Shown here: positions 43,994 through 55,430 of the stretch, piece after piece
Layout: every line of letters begins with the position of its first letter
How positions within the stretch are numbered: the first letter of the stretch is position 1
Assembly: GCA_012845835.1 (NCBI GenBank)
Contig: JABAKD010000017.1
Span: 4,834,867 to 4,898,866 of the forward strand
Reading direction: 5' to 3'
DNA length: 64,000 nt
Origin: Undaria pinnatifida
Taxonomy: Eukaryota > Sar > Phaeophyceae > Laminariales > Alariaceae
Notes under the pieces: model-generated
What the model was told of the DNA's origin: nothing
Database searches by the model: none
What the model saw: only the letters and a program-made list of their open reading frames with translations
Position numbers and translations under genes: made by a program

Positions 43994-44255
43994 GGCTACG
44001 GTAGGGGGTTACCCCGAATTTTTTCCTCAGGGTCTGAGCCAGTCGCACGAGTGGCTCTGTGCCTCACTTACCAGCCCATGTTTTAGGCTATTTTTTTTTT
44101 GCGCCGCGTAGCGAACAATCCCATTAACGGTGCATTTTAAAAACTTGAAGGAGCGAGAAAGTCTATGGCCACATCGAACAGAGAGGTCACTCGCGGGACT
44201 GACCCCAGGCCACTACAATAAAAGGCCCCAAGAAACAACCTGATAACCGCAATGG
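43994..44255. mobile_element. MITE-like copy within the duplicated unit
   Basis: GGCTACGGTAGGGGG at the left, GCCAGTCGCACGAGTGGCTC inside, then GGTCACTCGCGGGACTGACC, CCAGGCCACTACAATAAAAG and a degraded right end (GATAACCGCAATGGG). Same order as 34473-34733. The second copy is at 48254-48515. Confidence 0.65.
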
Positions 44256-44299
44256 GACCGTAGCATTGCTCTTTGCATGTTAGGTTTTGGCCGTTGGAG

Positions 44300-44520
44300 A
44301 TGCGTGCTACGATAGAGGCATACAATTTTTTGGCCTTTCGTTTGTGGACGACCGCGATCCGTAACCCCGAGTCGTCGGAAATACATATATATATATATAT
44401 TTTAATAGTCCTCGAGTTGTGTACCGAAGCCATGGGATTTTTCATCCGGTAGCAGTTATATTTTTTCTCTAAATCAGTCTTTCGGAGAGGTCTTAAGCTC
44501 CCAAATCAAGAAACCTCACA
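44300..44520 (+). repeat. Intron repeat R, copy 1
   Basis: Marked by GCGTGCTACGATAGAGGCAT, GTCGTCGGAAATAC, CCATGGGATTTTTCATCCGG and GAGAGGTCTTAAGCTCC. Counterparts are 45340-45565 (same strand) and 45618-45838 (inverted). The copy in unit 2 is 48560-48780. Confidence 0.7.
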
Positions 44521-44722
44521 AAAAACGTGGTGAACCTCTATCGTGGCATGGATCTGGAAATTTTTCACGGAAACAGCCCAAAGCCGTGAAAACATGACTC
44601 CACCACATTCCTGCTGCCGGCCGGACATGTTTTTTCTTATTGCATAGATGCTGCCCGGCGGGCTGAAACGGACCCCCCCCTCTCTGCCGTCCGTGGTGAA
44701 TCACTCTCTGTTCCGGCTGCAG

Positions 44723-44939
44723 AACGTGTACTGTAACTCCATTGGGTGCCCGAACGGCTACACTCCTATCGATGACGCCGGCGAGGTGAAATGCGACGGA
44801 AACGACTGCAGAGCGGCCCAGTGCTGCGAGGCGTTCTGCTCGTACCACGCCTGCCCAGACAACTACACCCCAGTAGACGGCGCCGACTCCATCCTGTGTG
44901 ACAACGACGGGTGCACTACCAGCTTGTGCTGCAACAACG
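44723..44939 (+). CDS. Cys-repeat double exon A (unit 1)
   Basis: 217 bp coding two six-cysteine repeats (CNSIGC to QCC, and CSYHAC to LCC) between a pyrimidine-rich acceptor ending GGCTGCAG at 44722 and the donor GTGAGT at 44940. The protein is roughly three-quarters identical to exon B by eye. Unlike every other repeat exon here, its entry phase is 0 and its exit phase 1; the only other upstream AG (44646-44647) is in the same phase. An open frame runs back to an ATG at 44648, so it could instead be a first exon starting there, though no signal peptide follows that ATG. Joined to any phase-1 exon ending in G it gives a stop after four codons. Confidence 0.65.
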
Positions 44940-45339
44940 GTGAGTCGAGGTTTACTGGCGCAGATTTGTCGGTAGGGATGCACGGTTTGTTTCGTGAAGA
45001 CGCCCAATCGTCAATCCCACTTTACCTACTCTTGGCGAGGTTTAGCAACGCACTTCGATAAAAGCAAGTCCATGGACAAGGTAATTCGACCAACAACATT
45101 GTAAGACACTCGTCGTATGCAAGCAGTGTGAGTTATAGCTCCTTTGTTGGACAGCCCCGCCGGTCAGGATGCTTGTCTTCAACGAAATGCCAGCCCTATC
45201 ACAGCACCGCGTCGGGTACCAGACCAGTTGTGCTATGTTCTGGGACCATAACTCATACCTGAGGGTACTGTTTGTAACAGGCTATCTCGTTATCACAGTA
45301 TCGGCCTGTCACCGTCCGCAGAGCGAAAGGTTTTTCGAC

Positions 45340-45838
45340 GCGTGTTTTAAGATAGAGGTATGCTTATTATTGATATTTTGCTCCCGAATGACCCAAAATC
45401 GTCGGAACGTGTTTTTTCTTCTTATTGGCCTGTTTCTCGTTGAAAATACCTAGACGCCATGGGATCTCGCGTGCGGAAGCTGTTATGTATTTTTCCGCAA
45501 AACAGTTTTTTTTGGCTATAAAAGACGTGTTATAAACACCTAAAGCGAGGAGAACCTCAGAAAAAAAAGGAGGCGACGACGCGTGCTACGCTTTTACGGA
45601 GGTACACGACTGTTTTCTGGGGTTCTAACATTTAGGAGTTTAAGACCTATCCAAACAAACTGATTAGGAGGAAAACATAGCTGCAGACCGGATGAAAAAT
45701 CCCACGGCCTAGGTATACAACGATAGTCATACATGATTTTTTTTTTGCTGATTTCTGACGAAGTTGGGTTAACGAGATGCGTCATTTGAAAACCGTTTGG
45801 GACGAAAGCTGCTATATCTATCGTAGCACGCATCGCAC
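45340..45838. repeat. Fold-back pair of intron repeat R (R2 +, R3 -)
   Basis: R2 (45340-45565) and R3 (45618-45838) are inverted copies of repeat R separated by about 50 bp. R3, read on the minus strand, has GCGTGCTACGATAGATATAG, CCTAGGCCGTGGGATTTTTC, ATCCGG and ATAGGTCTTAAACTCC. In the A-to-B intron the pair could fold into a long imperfect hairpin. The second copy is 49600-50098. Confidence 0.65.
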
Positions 45839-46164
45839 CTTTGTAGTACACGCGTCTTCTTTGGTATACATACGCACAGTATATTGCATTGATATATTTT
45901 TGCGAGGGCACATAGTTGCGAGACTTGGCCGGTGAACCGCACCCTCCGCTTGAGTAGAATGACAAAGGAATCGAATGAACATTATCACCAGAGAGAAAAA
46001 GGCGTGGTTCGTCGCGACGAAATCGTAAAAAACTGGAGTTTGTACCCCTACAAGACAAACAATTGCGCTCGCCGTTCGAAGGATACGATATACGGCTCGG
46101 ATCCTCCGTGCTACCACACTTACGTCTAGCCTCGCATCTGTTCATGTGGTCCTTTTCCGTGCAG

Positions 46165-46407
46165 CGAGTGTGGACACTGTCGACGATGGAACGAAATACT
46201 GCAACTGCATCGGCTGCCCCAACGGCTATACTCCCGTCGCCGACGCCGGTGAAGTCAAGTGCAAGGGCAACGACTGTAGGCCGTCCCAATGCTGCGAAGC
46301 GTTCTGCTCGTACTTCGCATGCCCGAACAGCTACATCCCCGTCGACGACGCGGACACCATACTGTGCGATGGCAACGGGTGCACCACCGAGCTCTGCTGC
46401 GACCGTG
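46165..46407 (+). CDS. Cys-repeat double exon B (unit 1)
   Basis: An 81-codon phase 1-1 exon with acceptor TTCCGTGCAG ending at 46164 and donor GTAAGA at 46408. After an acidic linker (VDTVDDGTK) it codes two repeats, CNCIGC to QCC and CSYFAC to LCC. The first repeat has an extra cysteine (YCNCIGC), so the exon carries 13 rather than 12, which could leave an unpaired thiol or allow an intermolecular disulfide. It joins in frame to the candidate signal exon at 37407-37485 and to its own copy B' (50425). The 275-codon minus-strand frame across this exon and the intron is a shadow. Confidence 0.75.
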
Positions 46408-47393
46408 GTAAGACTGTTCACAGATGTTAATACATATCTGGAGTCCTGAATGAGAGTTTGTACAACGGCTTGAGGCGATCAAGCCTGGGGGAGTTTACGA
46501 GACTTATGTCGAGGGAGGCAATCCCTTCAGTGAGCACTTACATGTTCAGTGAATATTTCTTCGGTAAATTGAATGAGCGTGGTGAAACGTGTGCACCATC
46601 TAGGCGATTAGTGAACGTGGCACGTCTTGCGATGTATGGTGGTGTCCATAGTTGTCGTTTAGTCAAACGTTGTTGTTTTTCCAGTGCATGACAATCGGAG
46701 CAGGACCGATGTGGTCTACATAGGTCGAGAGAAGAAAACCAATCGGTGTGCGGACGGGAGAGATGTTTGTTTAACGTGTGTATCAGCCGTGATTCAAATC
46801 ACTTCTCGGTATACACAGATTTTTCCGGGGCTCTGCCACTCTGTGCTTGGCCAAGTCTCTACAATTTACATTTATTTTTCGGCTTCCAGCTAGCAACGCA
46901 TCGGTCTCGTTCGCTCTAGACCGTCCCAGTGGGAATACGTTATTGCGATGGTTAAGCTGATTTTCTAAACCTCATTATTTGAACAAGACTAACGAATAAG
47001 CAGTGTCAGCGCTTGCCTTGAGTCGCGTTTTGGGACCGCCAATTCAACTGTTAGCGAGGACTCCTCATGTTGCAGGGAGAATGCCCGCCCAACGTACATA
47101 CTTGCGGTCTTCTTAGCGCTGGCACTATGGGGGAATATGACCACCACATTGCGTTGGTATATGGGGTTCCGGTCGTGCAAAAGCGTTTCATCAGCACTGT
47201 TTAGAGAGCAGTAGCGCCATCTTGTCGTCACCAGAGATTCGAATGGCGCTCTTGGATGTTTCCATCAAGCCTCTTAAGTCATGGTATGTGGACAAACGTA
47301 CATTTCATGTTGTTTGCATTCATACTCCAACGGTGACGGTCACTCTGAGGACAAGGATGAATTACCTGTTACACACTGCCTTTCAGTCAGAAC

Positions 47394-47467
47394 TGTCAAC
47401 AGGGATAGATCACCGGAAAGGAAGAACGCGTGTCAACAGGGATAGATCACCGGAAAGGAAGAACGCG
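47394..47467 (+). repeat. Perfect 37-bp tandem duplication
   Basis: Two identical 37-bp units, 47394-47430 and 47431-47467, beginning TGTCAACAGGGATAGATCAC. Also present in unit 2 at 51654-51727, so it predates the 4,260-bp duplication. Confidence 0.95.
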
Positions 47468-48982
47468 TTGATTGATATATTTGTCTTGACCTACGTTACC
47501 CGTACCACAACCCACCGATTTCCTTGGTTTTTGCACAGGAGGCCAGTAAGCGACATCATCTGGGAACGTAACTGTCGACATGAGATGGTCGAATGGATAC
47601 ACGTTCGGCTGGCGGGACTCGTGCCTTACGTCATAACGAGTGCCTCTGATTCAATGGAAATAATATAATTCGGGGAGAACTGTTCAACTGGACCCGTCGA
47701 TTCATCCGTCGGCGTCGCCGTTGTCACCGTCGCAACGTTGACATAAGTTGGATGCTGTTGTGGCTGTGACACTTTCACTCAACTCCCACAAACATCGATA
47801 AGCGTCAAGGGAGTGGGTATGAAATATCGTGTAGATATTGCTTTATTATCCATCAACGAGTGCGTGTCCGCTCAAGGTCGAATTATTCTGCGGTCGAAAT
47901 GCAGTTTCTCAAGCTTCATATGACGTCGTGCAGCAGATGGTGAGCAGATCGTTAACATTGGAACACACTTGGTCGGCCTTCCTCTTCAAGCCTAGATATG
48001 GAGGTCAAGGCTAATCGACCAGAGACAGTTGGCATGCCATGACTGGCACAGATCTTCGTCCGCAGATCAATTTCCACATTGTCGTTCCCGCCATTGGATT
48101 GTTGAACGGAGGAGAGATATGTCGTGGCCCACCCTCTCTGGTGGCCGGTGTCGCCGAATGGACATTGGTGCCACCTGCTGCGGTATTGCGGTGCACGCAC
48201 TACTGTGAATGCTTGCTTTTTCTTCCTTTGGGACGTTTTCCTCTTTGGATCAAGGCTACGGTAGGGGGTTACCCCGAATTTTTTCCTCAGGGTCTGAGCC
48301 AGTCGCACGAGTGGCTCTGTGCCTCACTTACCAGCCCATGTTTTAGGCTATTTTTTTTTTGCGCCGCGTAGCGAACAATCCCATTAACGGTGCATTTTAA
48401 AAACTTGAAGGAGCGAGAAAGTCTATGGCCACATCGAACAGAGAGGTCACTCGCGGGACTGACCCCAGGCCACTACAATAAAAGGCCCCAAGAAACAACC
48501 TGATAACCGCAATGGGACCGTAGCATTGCTCTTTGCATGTTAGGTTTTGGCCGTTGGAGATGCGTGCTACGATAGAGGCATACAATTTTTTGGCCTTTCG
48601 TTTGTGGACGACCGCGATCCGTAACCCCGAGTCGTCGGAAATACATATATATATATATATTTTAATAGTCCTCGAGTTGTGTACCGAAGCCATGGGATTT
48701 TTCATCCGGTAGCAGTTATATTTTTTCTCTAAATCAGTCTTTCGGAGAGGTCTTAAGCTCCCAAATCAAGAAACCTCACAAAAAACGTGGTGAACCTCTA
48801 TCGTGGCATGGATCTGGAAATTTTTCACGGAAACAGCCCAAAGCCGTGAAAACATGACTCCACCACATTCCTGCTGCCGGCCGGACATGTTTTTTCTTAT
48901 TGCATAGATGCTGCCCGGCGGGCTGAAACGGACCCCCCCCTCTCTGCCGTCCGTGGTGAATCACTCTCTGTTCCGGCTGCAG

Positions 48983-49199
48983 AACGTGTACTGTAACTCC
49001 ATTGGGTGCCCGAACGGCTACACTCCTATCGATGACGCCGGCGAGGTGAAATGCGACGGAAACGACTGCAGAGCGGCCCAGTGCTGCGAGGCGTTCTGCT
49101 CGTACCACGCCTGCCCAGACAACTACACCCCAGTAGACGGCGCCGACTCCATCCTGTGTGACAACGACGGGTGCACTACCAGCTTGTGCTGCAACAACG
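48983..49199 (+). CDS. Cys-repeat double exon A' (unit 2)
   Basis: Duplicate of exon A with the same acceptor, donor and phases (0 in, 1 out). If spliced from exon B, which ends with a single G of a split codon, the junction reads GAA CGT GTA CTG TAA, a stop. A' must therefore be skipped, be entered from an unseen phase-0 exon, or cause truncation. Confidence 0.6.
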
Positions 49200-50424
49200 G
49201 TGAGTCGAGGTTTACTGGCGCAGATTTGTCGGTAGGGATGCACGGTTTGTTTCGTGAAGACGCCCAATCGTCAATCCCACTTTACCTACTCTTGGCGAGG
49301 TTTAGCAACGCACTTCGATAAAAGCAAGTCCATGGACAAGGTAATTCGACCAACAACATTGTAAGACACTCGTCGTATGCAAGCAGTGTGAGTTATAGCT
49401 CCTTTGTTGGACAGCCCCGCCGGTCAGGATGCTTGTCTTCAACGAAATGCCAGCCCTATCACAGCACCGCGTCGGGTACCAGACCAGTTGTGCTATGTTC
49501 TGGGACCATAACTCATACCTGAGGGTACTGTTTGTAACAGGCTATCTCGTTATCACAGTATCGGCCTGTCACCGTCCGCAGAGCGAAAGGTTTTTCGACG
49601 CGTGTTTTAAGATAGAGGTATGCTTATTATTGATATTTTGCTCCCGAATGACCCAAAATCGTCGGAACGTGTTTTTTCTTCTTATTGGCCTGTTTCTCGT
49701 TGAAAATACCTAGACGCCATGGGATCTCGCGTGCGGAAGCTGTTATGTATTTTTCCGCAAAACAGTTTTTTTTGGCTATAAAAGACGTGTTATAAACACC
49801 TAAAGCGAGGAGAACCTCAGAAAAAAAAGGAGGCGACGACGCGTGCTACGCTTTTACGGAGGTACACGACTGTTTTCTGGGGTTCTAACATTTAGGAGTT
49901 TAAGACCTATCCAAACAAACTGATTAGGAGGAAAACATAGCTGCAGACCGGATGAAAAATCCCACGGCCTAGGTATACAACGATAGTCATACATGATTTT
50001 TTTTTTGCTGATTTCTGACGAAGTTGGGTTAACGAGATGCGTCATTTGAAAACCGTTTGGGACGAAAGCTGCTATATCTATCGTAGCACGCATCGCACCT
50101 TTGTAGTACACGCGTCTTCTTTGGTATACATACGCACAGTATATTGCATTGATATATTTTTGCGAGGGCACATAGTTGCGAGACTTGGCCGGTGAACCGC
50201 ACCCTCCGCTTGAGTAGAATGACAAAGGAATCGAATGAACATTATCACCAGAGAGAAAAAGGCGTGGTTCGTCGCGACGAAATCGTAAAAAACTGGAGTT
50301 TGTACCCCTACAAGACAAACAATTGCGCTCGCCGTTCGAAGGATACGATATACGGCTCGGATCCTCCGTGCTACCACACTTACGTCTAGCCTCGCATCTG
50401 TTCATGTGGTCCTTTTCCGTGCAG

Positions 50425-50667
50425 CGAGTGTGGACACTGTCGACGATGGAACGAAATACTGCAACTGCATCGGCTGCCCCAACGGCTATACTCCCGTCGC
50501 CGACGCCGGTGAAGTCAAGTGCAAGGGCAACGACTGTAGGCCGTCCCAATGCTGCGAAGCGTTCTGCTCGTACTTCGCATGCCCGAACAGCTACATCCCC
50601 GTCGACGACGCGGACACCATACTGTGCGATGGCAACGGGTGCACCACCGAGCTCTGCTGCGACCGTG
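50425..50667 (+). CDS. Cys-repeat double exon B' (unit 2)
   Basis: Duplicate of exon B, phase 1-1. Splicing B directly to B' keeps the frame (junction codon GCG) and would give four repeats in series with two acidic linkers. No later repeat exon was found before 64 kb, so the 3' end of the gene is not located. Confidence 0.7.
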
Positions 50668-52407
50668 GTAAGACTGTTCACAGATGTTAATACATATCTG
50701 GAGTCCTGAATGAGAGTTTGTACAACGGCTTGAGGCGATCAAGCCTGGGGGAGTTTACGAGACTTATGTCGAGGGAGGCAATCCCTTCAGTGAGCACTTA
50801 CATGTTCAGTGAATATTTCTTCGGTAAATTGAATGAGCGTGGTGAAACGTGTGCACCATCTAGGCGATTAGTGAACGTGGCACGTCTTGCGATGTATGGT
50901 GGTGTCCATAGTTGTCGTTTAGTCAAACGTTGTTGTTTTTCCAGTGCATGACAATCGGAGCAGGACCGATGTGGTCTACATAGGTCGAGAGAAGAAAACC
51001 AATCGGTGTGCGGACGGGAGAGATGTTTGTTTAACGTGTGTATCAGCCGTGATTCAAATCACTTCTCGGTATACACAGATTTTTCCGGGGCTCTGCCACT
51101 CTGTGCTTGGCCAAGTCTCTACAATTTACATTTATTTTTCGGCTTCCAGCTAGCAACGCATCGGTCTCGTTCGCTCTAGACCGTCCCAGTGGGAATACGT
51201 TATTGCGATGGTTAAGCTGATTTTCTAAACCTCATTATTTGAACAAGACTAACGAATAAGCAGTGTCAGCGCTTGCCTTGAGTCGCGTTTTGGGACCGCC
51301 AATTCAACTGTTAGCGAGGACTCCTCATGTTGCAGGGAGAATGCCCGCCCAACGTACATACTTGCGGTCTTCTTAGCGCTGGCACTATGGGGGAATATGA
51401 CCACCACATTGCGTTGGTATATGGGGTTCCGGTCGTGCAAAAGCGTTTCATCAGCACTGTTTAGAGAGCAGTAGCGCCATCTTGTCGTCACCAGAGATTC
51501 GAATGGCGCTCTTGGATGTTTCCATCAAGCCTCTTAAGTCATGGTATGTGGACAAACGTACATTTCATGTTGTTTGCATTCATACTCCAACGGTGACGGT
51601 CACTCTGAGGACAAGGATGAATTACCTGTTACACACTGCCTTTCAGTCAGAACTGTCAACAGGGATAGATCACCGGAAAGGAAGAACGCGTGTCAACAGG
51701 GATAGATCACCGGAAAGGAAGAACGCGTTGATTGATATATTTGTCTTGACCTACGTTACCCGTACCACAACCCACCGATTTCCTTGGTTTTTGCACAGGA
51801 GGCCAGTAAGCGACATCATCTGGGAACGTAACTGTCGACATGAGATGGTCGAATGGATACACGTTCGGCTGGCGGGACTCGTGCCTTACGTCATAACGAG
51901 TGCCTCTGATTCAATGGAAATAATATAATTCGGGGAGAACTGTTCAACTGGACCCGTCGATTCATCCGTCGGCGTCGCCGTTGTCACCGTCGCAACGTTG
52001 ACATAAGTTGGATGCTGTTGTGGCTGTGACACTTTCACTCAACTCCCACAAACATCGATAAGCGTCAAGGGAGTGGGTATGAAATATCGTGTAGATATTG
52101 CTTTATTATCCATCAACGAGTGCGTGTCCGCTCAAGGTCGAATTATTCTGCGGTCGAAATGCAGTTTCTCAAGCTTCATATGACGTCGTGCAGCAGATGG
52201 TGAGCAGATCGTTAACATTGGAACACACTTGGTCGGCCTTCCTCTTCAAGCCTAGATATGGAGGTCAAGGCTAATCGACCAGAGACAGTTGGCATGCCAT
52301 GACTGGCACAGATCTTCGTCCGCAGATCAATTTCCACATTGTCGTTCCCGCCATTGGATTGTTGAACGGAGGAGAGATATGTCGTGGCCCACCCTCTCTG
52401 GTGGCCG

Positions 52408-55261
52408 ACAGTCTCTCAACCGGTTTGATTCACTTGTTGGTGGGCATGTTGAGTGGTGTACTGGCCGCTGGGCGCAATGATATCTCCATAACAATTTCAG
52501 CATATAAATATAATTGTGTCTTTAATATTTTAGAAAAAAATAAAGCGACCAGCATGAACTTGAAAGCCGGCAGCTTTCGCTCATACACGGAGCCCAATTG
52601 TCGTACGATAATCTCACGTTCAAACACAAGAGTGTAAGGATTGTAGCCGTAGCTTCTGGGTGAGGTGCTGGTGTTCAAAAACACAACGAATGTGGGACGG
52701 GGTGTGCATGAGACTGCGTGCCACCGAGCATTACGTGTATCGATTCTGGCGTTAGGACGTGCGGGTTCGGTGCTATGTTTGGGCCTAAGACAATGCAATT
52801 TGCAGCCTCGCCTTCTGAGTGTGTGGTTTTGGTGAAGGTCACGCCCGTTTGTGGGATGGTACCTCGTACCATGTTGGTGGTTTTTCGGTCAAGTATTCGT
52901 TGGTGACAAACTAACAACATGTTGGGCTATTGTGAGTATTCTGTATTTCCTTCCCGACGGCTTGGGTGTTGCACACACACTGTGGGGGTGGAGCTTCATT
53001 GGTAGGCCAGCCAATTTTCATTGCATGCTCCGGCACACCTTCCCTTGGTCACCGGACTAAGGGTATGAGTTTGAATATTATATGTGGCGTCTTTCTGCCC
53101 TCCCAAGGGTATCTTATGCGTGTTGGGAAGGCATGCATGGTAAATGATACCGTAATGTAGTTCACCTAAGACTGTTTGTTAATCGTCGTTTTTTTGTTAT
53201 GAAGGGCGGCGTATGCCCCAAACCACACTAGTGCATTGGTCTTCGTGCCGTTCGTACCTCATTTCAGGGTAGGTGCAAACCCCGTGCTTATCGCCTGAAA
53301 AAACCTCGACGAGGACAGCGCAACAAGTCTTGCGTTAGAACCGCACCAAACAAAGTCGTCTAAGTGGGCCACACCCTGAATCTAACGATTATGCTGGGGT
53401 GACGGAAAGGGTCTTGCTCAGCACAAATGGATGCAGCCTCGAGCGATATGGCCTGGATAAATCTATATCTGAGCCTACGTCGTGGGTCATACCCCCGACG
53501 AGATGGCGGCTATACGGTACGTTACGGAGGTCAATGGCTTCATTTTGCAGTCACACACGCATGCCGGACTGATCGCCCGCATTGTTTCGGTTTTGCGATA
53601 TGCATCACCGTCTTAGAAATGGTTGATTTATCGCGCGAATAAAAAAAAACTGCATCTACTTTGGGCGTGTGCTACGAAAGGAGTATCCGTTCACGGCAAG
53701 ACATTTCTGACCGACGGTGCTCTTCAAAACGACTAACCTACCCCGTATCGTTCAAAATAATTGTAGGTGTCATTCACGCGATTGCCGGGTATTTATGCCG
53801 GCGTTTACGCTCTATCCAATATTATTGTAGCTCTCCCTTTTAGTGCCGTTGGTTAGTGCCGGTTTCTCGAAATAGTGCTGGTGAAGGTGATTGGCACAGG
53901 TGAAAGACCGCTTTAGTGGCCCTGTGCCGAGTAGTACCGGTTGCTGTCAGGGCGCCATCATTTCCCCGGCCGACACATACCGCTACTTTTGACAGACCAC
54001 TGCCGCTTTTCAACAACGACCAGCTGCGACATGTTACCCCCCCATGATACAACATCACCACATCAACCGCAACAGGCTGAAATTGTTTGTCAAGGATTCT
54101 CCCTTCAAAGTCGAAAAGTACCGTCACACCACGGTGTAGGTCTGTCGCAGAAATACTGGGTAAAACAAGGCATCGTGGAGTAGTCAGGATTAGCAACCGC
54201 GCCGTAAGAGAAATATGACGCTACATTAGGAATTTATGATCCCGGTGGGTGTACGAAATCAAAGAACTCAGCGGCCATGTCAGCAACAGCTACAGGTTGT
54301 GTCCGCTTGAAGCAGTATATACGACGAACATGTGTAAAATTATAAATGTTGTCCATGTTTGTCAATGAAATCGATTAAACCAGGGCCCAGCGTTTCTTCA
54401 TGCGGGTGATGCGTAAAACACCATGTGGATTATTGTCTATAGTTTTCGTTCTCGGCCTCCTTCCTTCACGTACGCGTACAGTTTGTCACGGTGCCGAATC
54501 TCGGTGTCTCCCGTTTACGCCTATCGAATGTGCTACTGGTGTGTTAGAGTCTATCGTCGTATACGATTAGAAGGCGGTATCCGTTTACTGAATATTCGTC
54601 AAATTTCGCATCTTCTTCGGAAGACGTTAAATCACAATATACGAACAATTTTGGTTATAGTCGGGCCGTCTATCAAAAACCTGCATGTAGAGAGTATGCA
54701 CCAGACATGACAGGGTTTGACATATTCACGGACAGGCAGGAAGACGCGAAAAACAGGAAAAGGTGTTATCCCCTGACCCTTGACGAGACATACCGTATAC
54801 TCGTCATTGACGCGCTACTTGTTGTGCTTGTCGTCGTGTGGGATGTTACATGTTCTTGTGTTGCACAATGTAACGTAAGTAAACAAGACGCCAGGCGGTT
54901 TAGCTGGAGTTCTTACAATTAACGTCTGTGTTTACATGGTATAGTGTATTTAATTTACTCTTCGCAGCGCTTCGCTCTGGATATGGGGAAAACATATTCC
55001 GTGTTCACCAAATTATCGCATCGTCTAACGAGTTGGAAACGGGTTCAAGTCAAGCCTGAGTTCAACCACGTCGTACGTGCAGTTTTAGAAAAAACAACAG
55101 GCCCCCACGGCGGCTAACTATATTTTCAGCGCTCACCAGAGACGACAACGGCAGGAGCAACAAGAGTCTGTACAAGACTAACATCTTACACAGTAGCAGG
55201 AGTTTGGAGGGTTTGGAGGTTACGTCTCGAACGTCGAAAACCAGTTATATCATACATGTGT
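52408..55261. other. No confident gene
   Basis: Short ORFs only (for example 52299-52637, which crosses the duplication break, 53427-53642 and 54423-54710), without domains. May include the unseen terminal exon and 3' UTR of the Cys-repeat gene. Confidence 0.35.
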
Positions 55262-55430
55262 ATGTAGTTTCCGGCGTACCTTTTCATTAACATCACGCTG
55301 TTGACCCTGGTACAAGTTAGTTCTAAGGGCATTCGCCAATCTATACCCTTAACGAAACTATTCAGGCAGCTTTCCGCGCAATCTGAGCATCACAAGCAGC
55401 TTGAAAGTACCAGTAACTGTACAGTTCCGA
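55262..55430 (+). repeat. Old diverged poly-C family fragment
   Basis: TGTAGTTTCCGGCG, CATCACGCTGTTGACCCTGG, AAGGGCATTCGCCAATCTAT and ACCCTTAACGA follow the same order as the family's TAGTTTCCGCGCAC, CTGTTGACCCTGATAG, AAGGGGAGTCGCCGACCTAT and CCTTAATGA, but with many changes, and the tail is hardly recognisable. Confidence 0.6.

Larger units (their letters stand above)
43888..48147 (+). repeat. 4,260-bp tandem duplication, unit 1
   Basis: Unit 1 and unit 2 (48148-52407) are head to tail and no mismatch was found in the stretches compared, including all pairs of long translated frames. The left break is between CACCTC and GTGTCGCCG; the right break follows GTGGCCG, where unit 2 continues into ACAGTCTC. 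No microhomology or inserted bases are evident. The unit contains exons A and B, a MITE-like element, three copies of repeat R and a 37-bp duplication. Confidence 0.95.
48148..52407 (+). repeat. 4,260-bp tandem duplication, unit 2
   Basis: Exact-looking copy of 43888-48147, offset 4,260 bp. Everything annotated in unit 1 recurs here: MITE-like 48254-48515, R1 48560-48780, exon A' 48983-49199, fold-back 49600-50098, exon B' 50425-50667, 37-bp duplication 51654-51727. It ends before ACAGTCTC at 52408. Confidence 0.95.

Noticed and set aside
45594..46421. 275-codon minus-strand ORF (also at 49854-50681)
   Set aside because: It is antisense to exon B and its intron; the exon's cysteine pattern and splice sites support the plus strand. 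It recurs only because the whole unit is duplicated.
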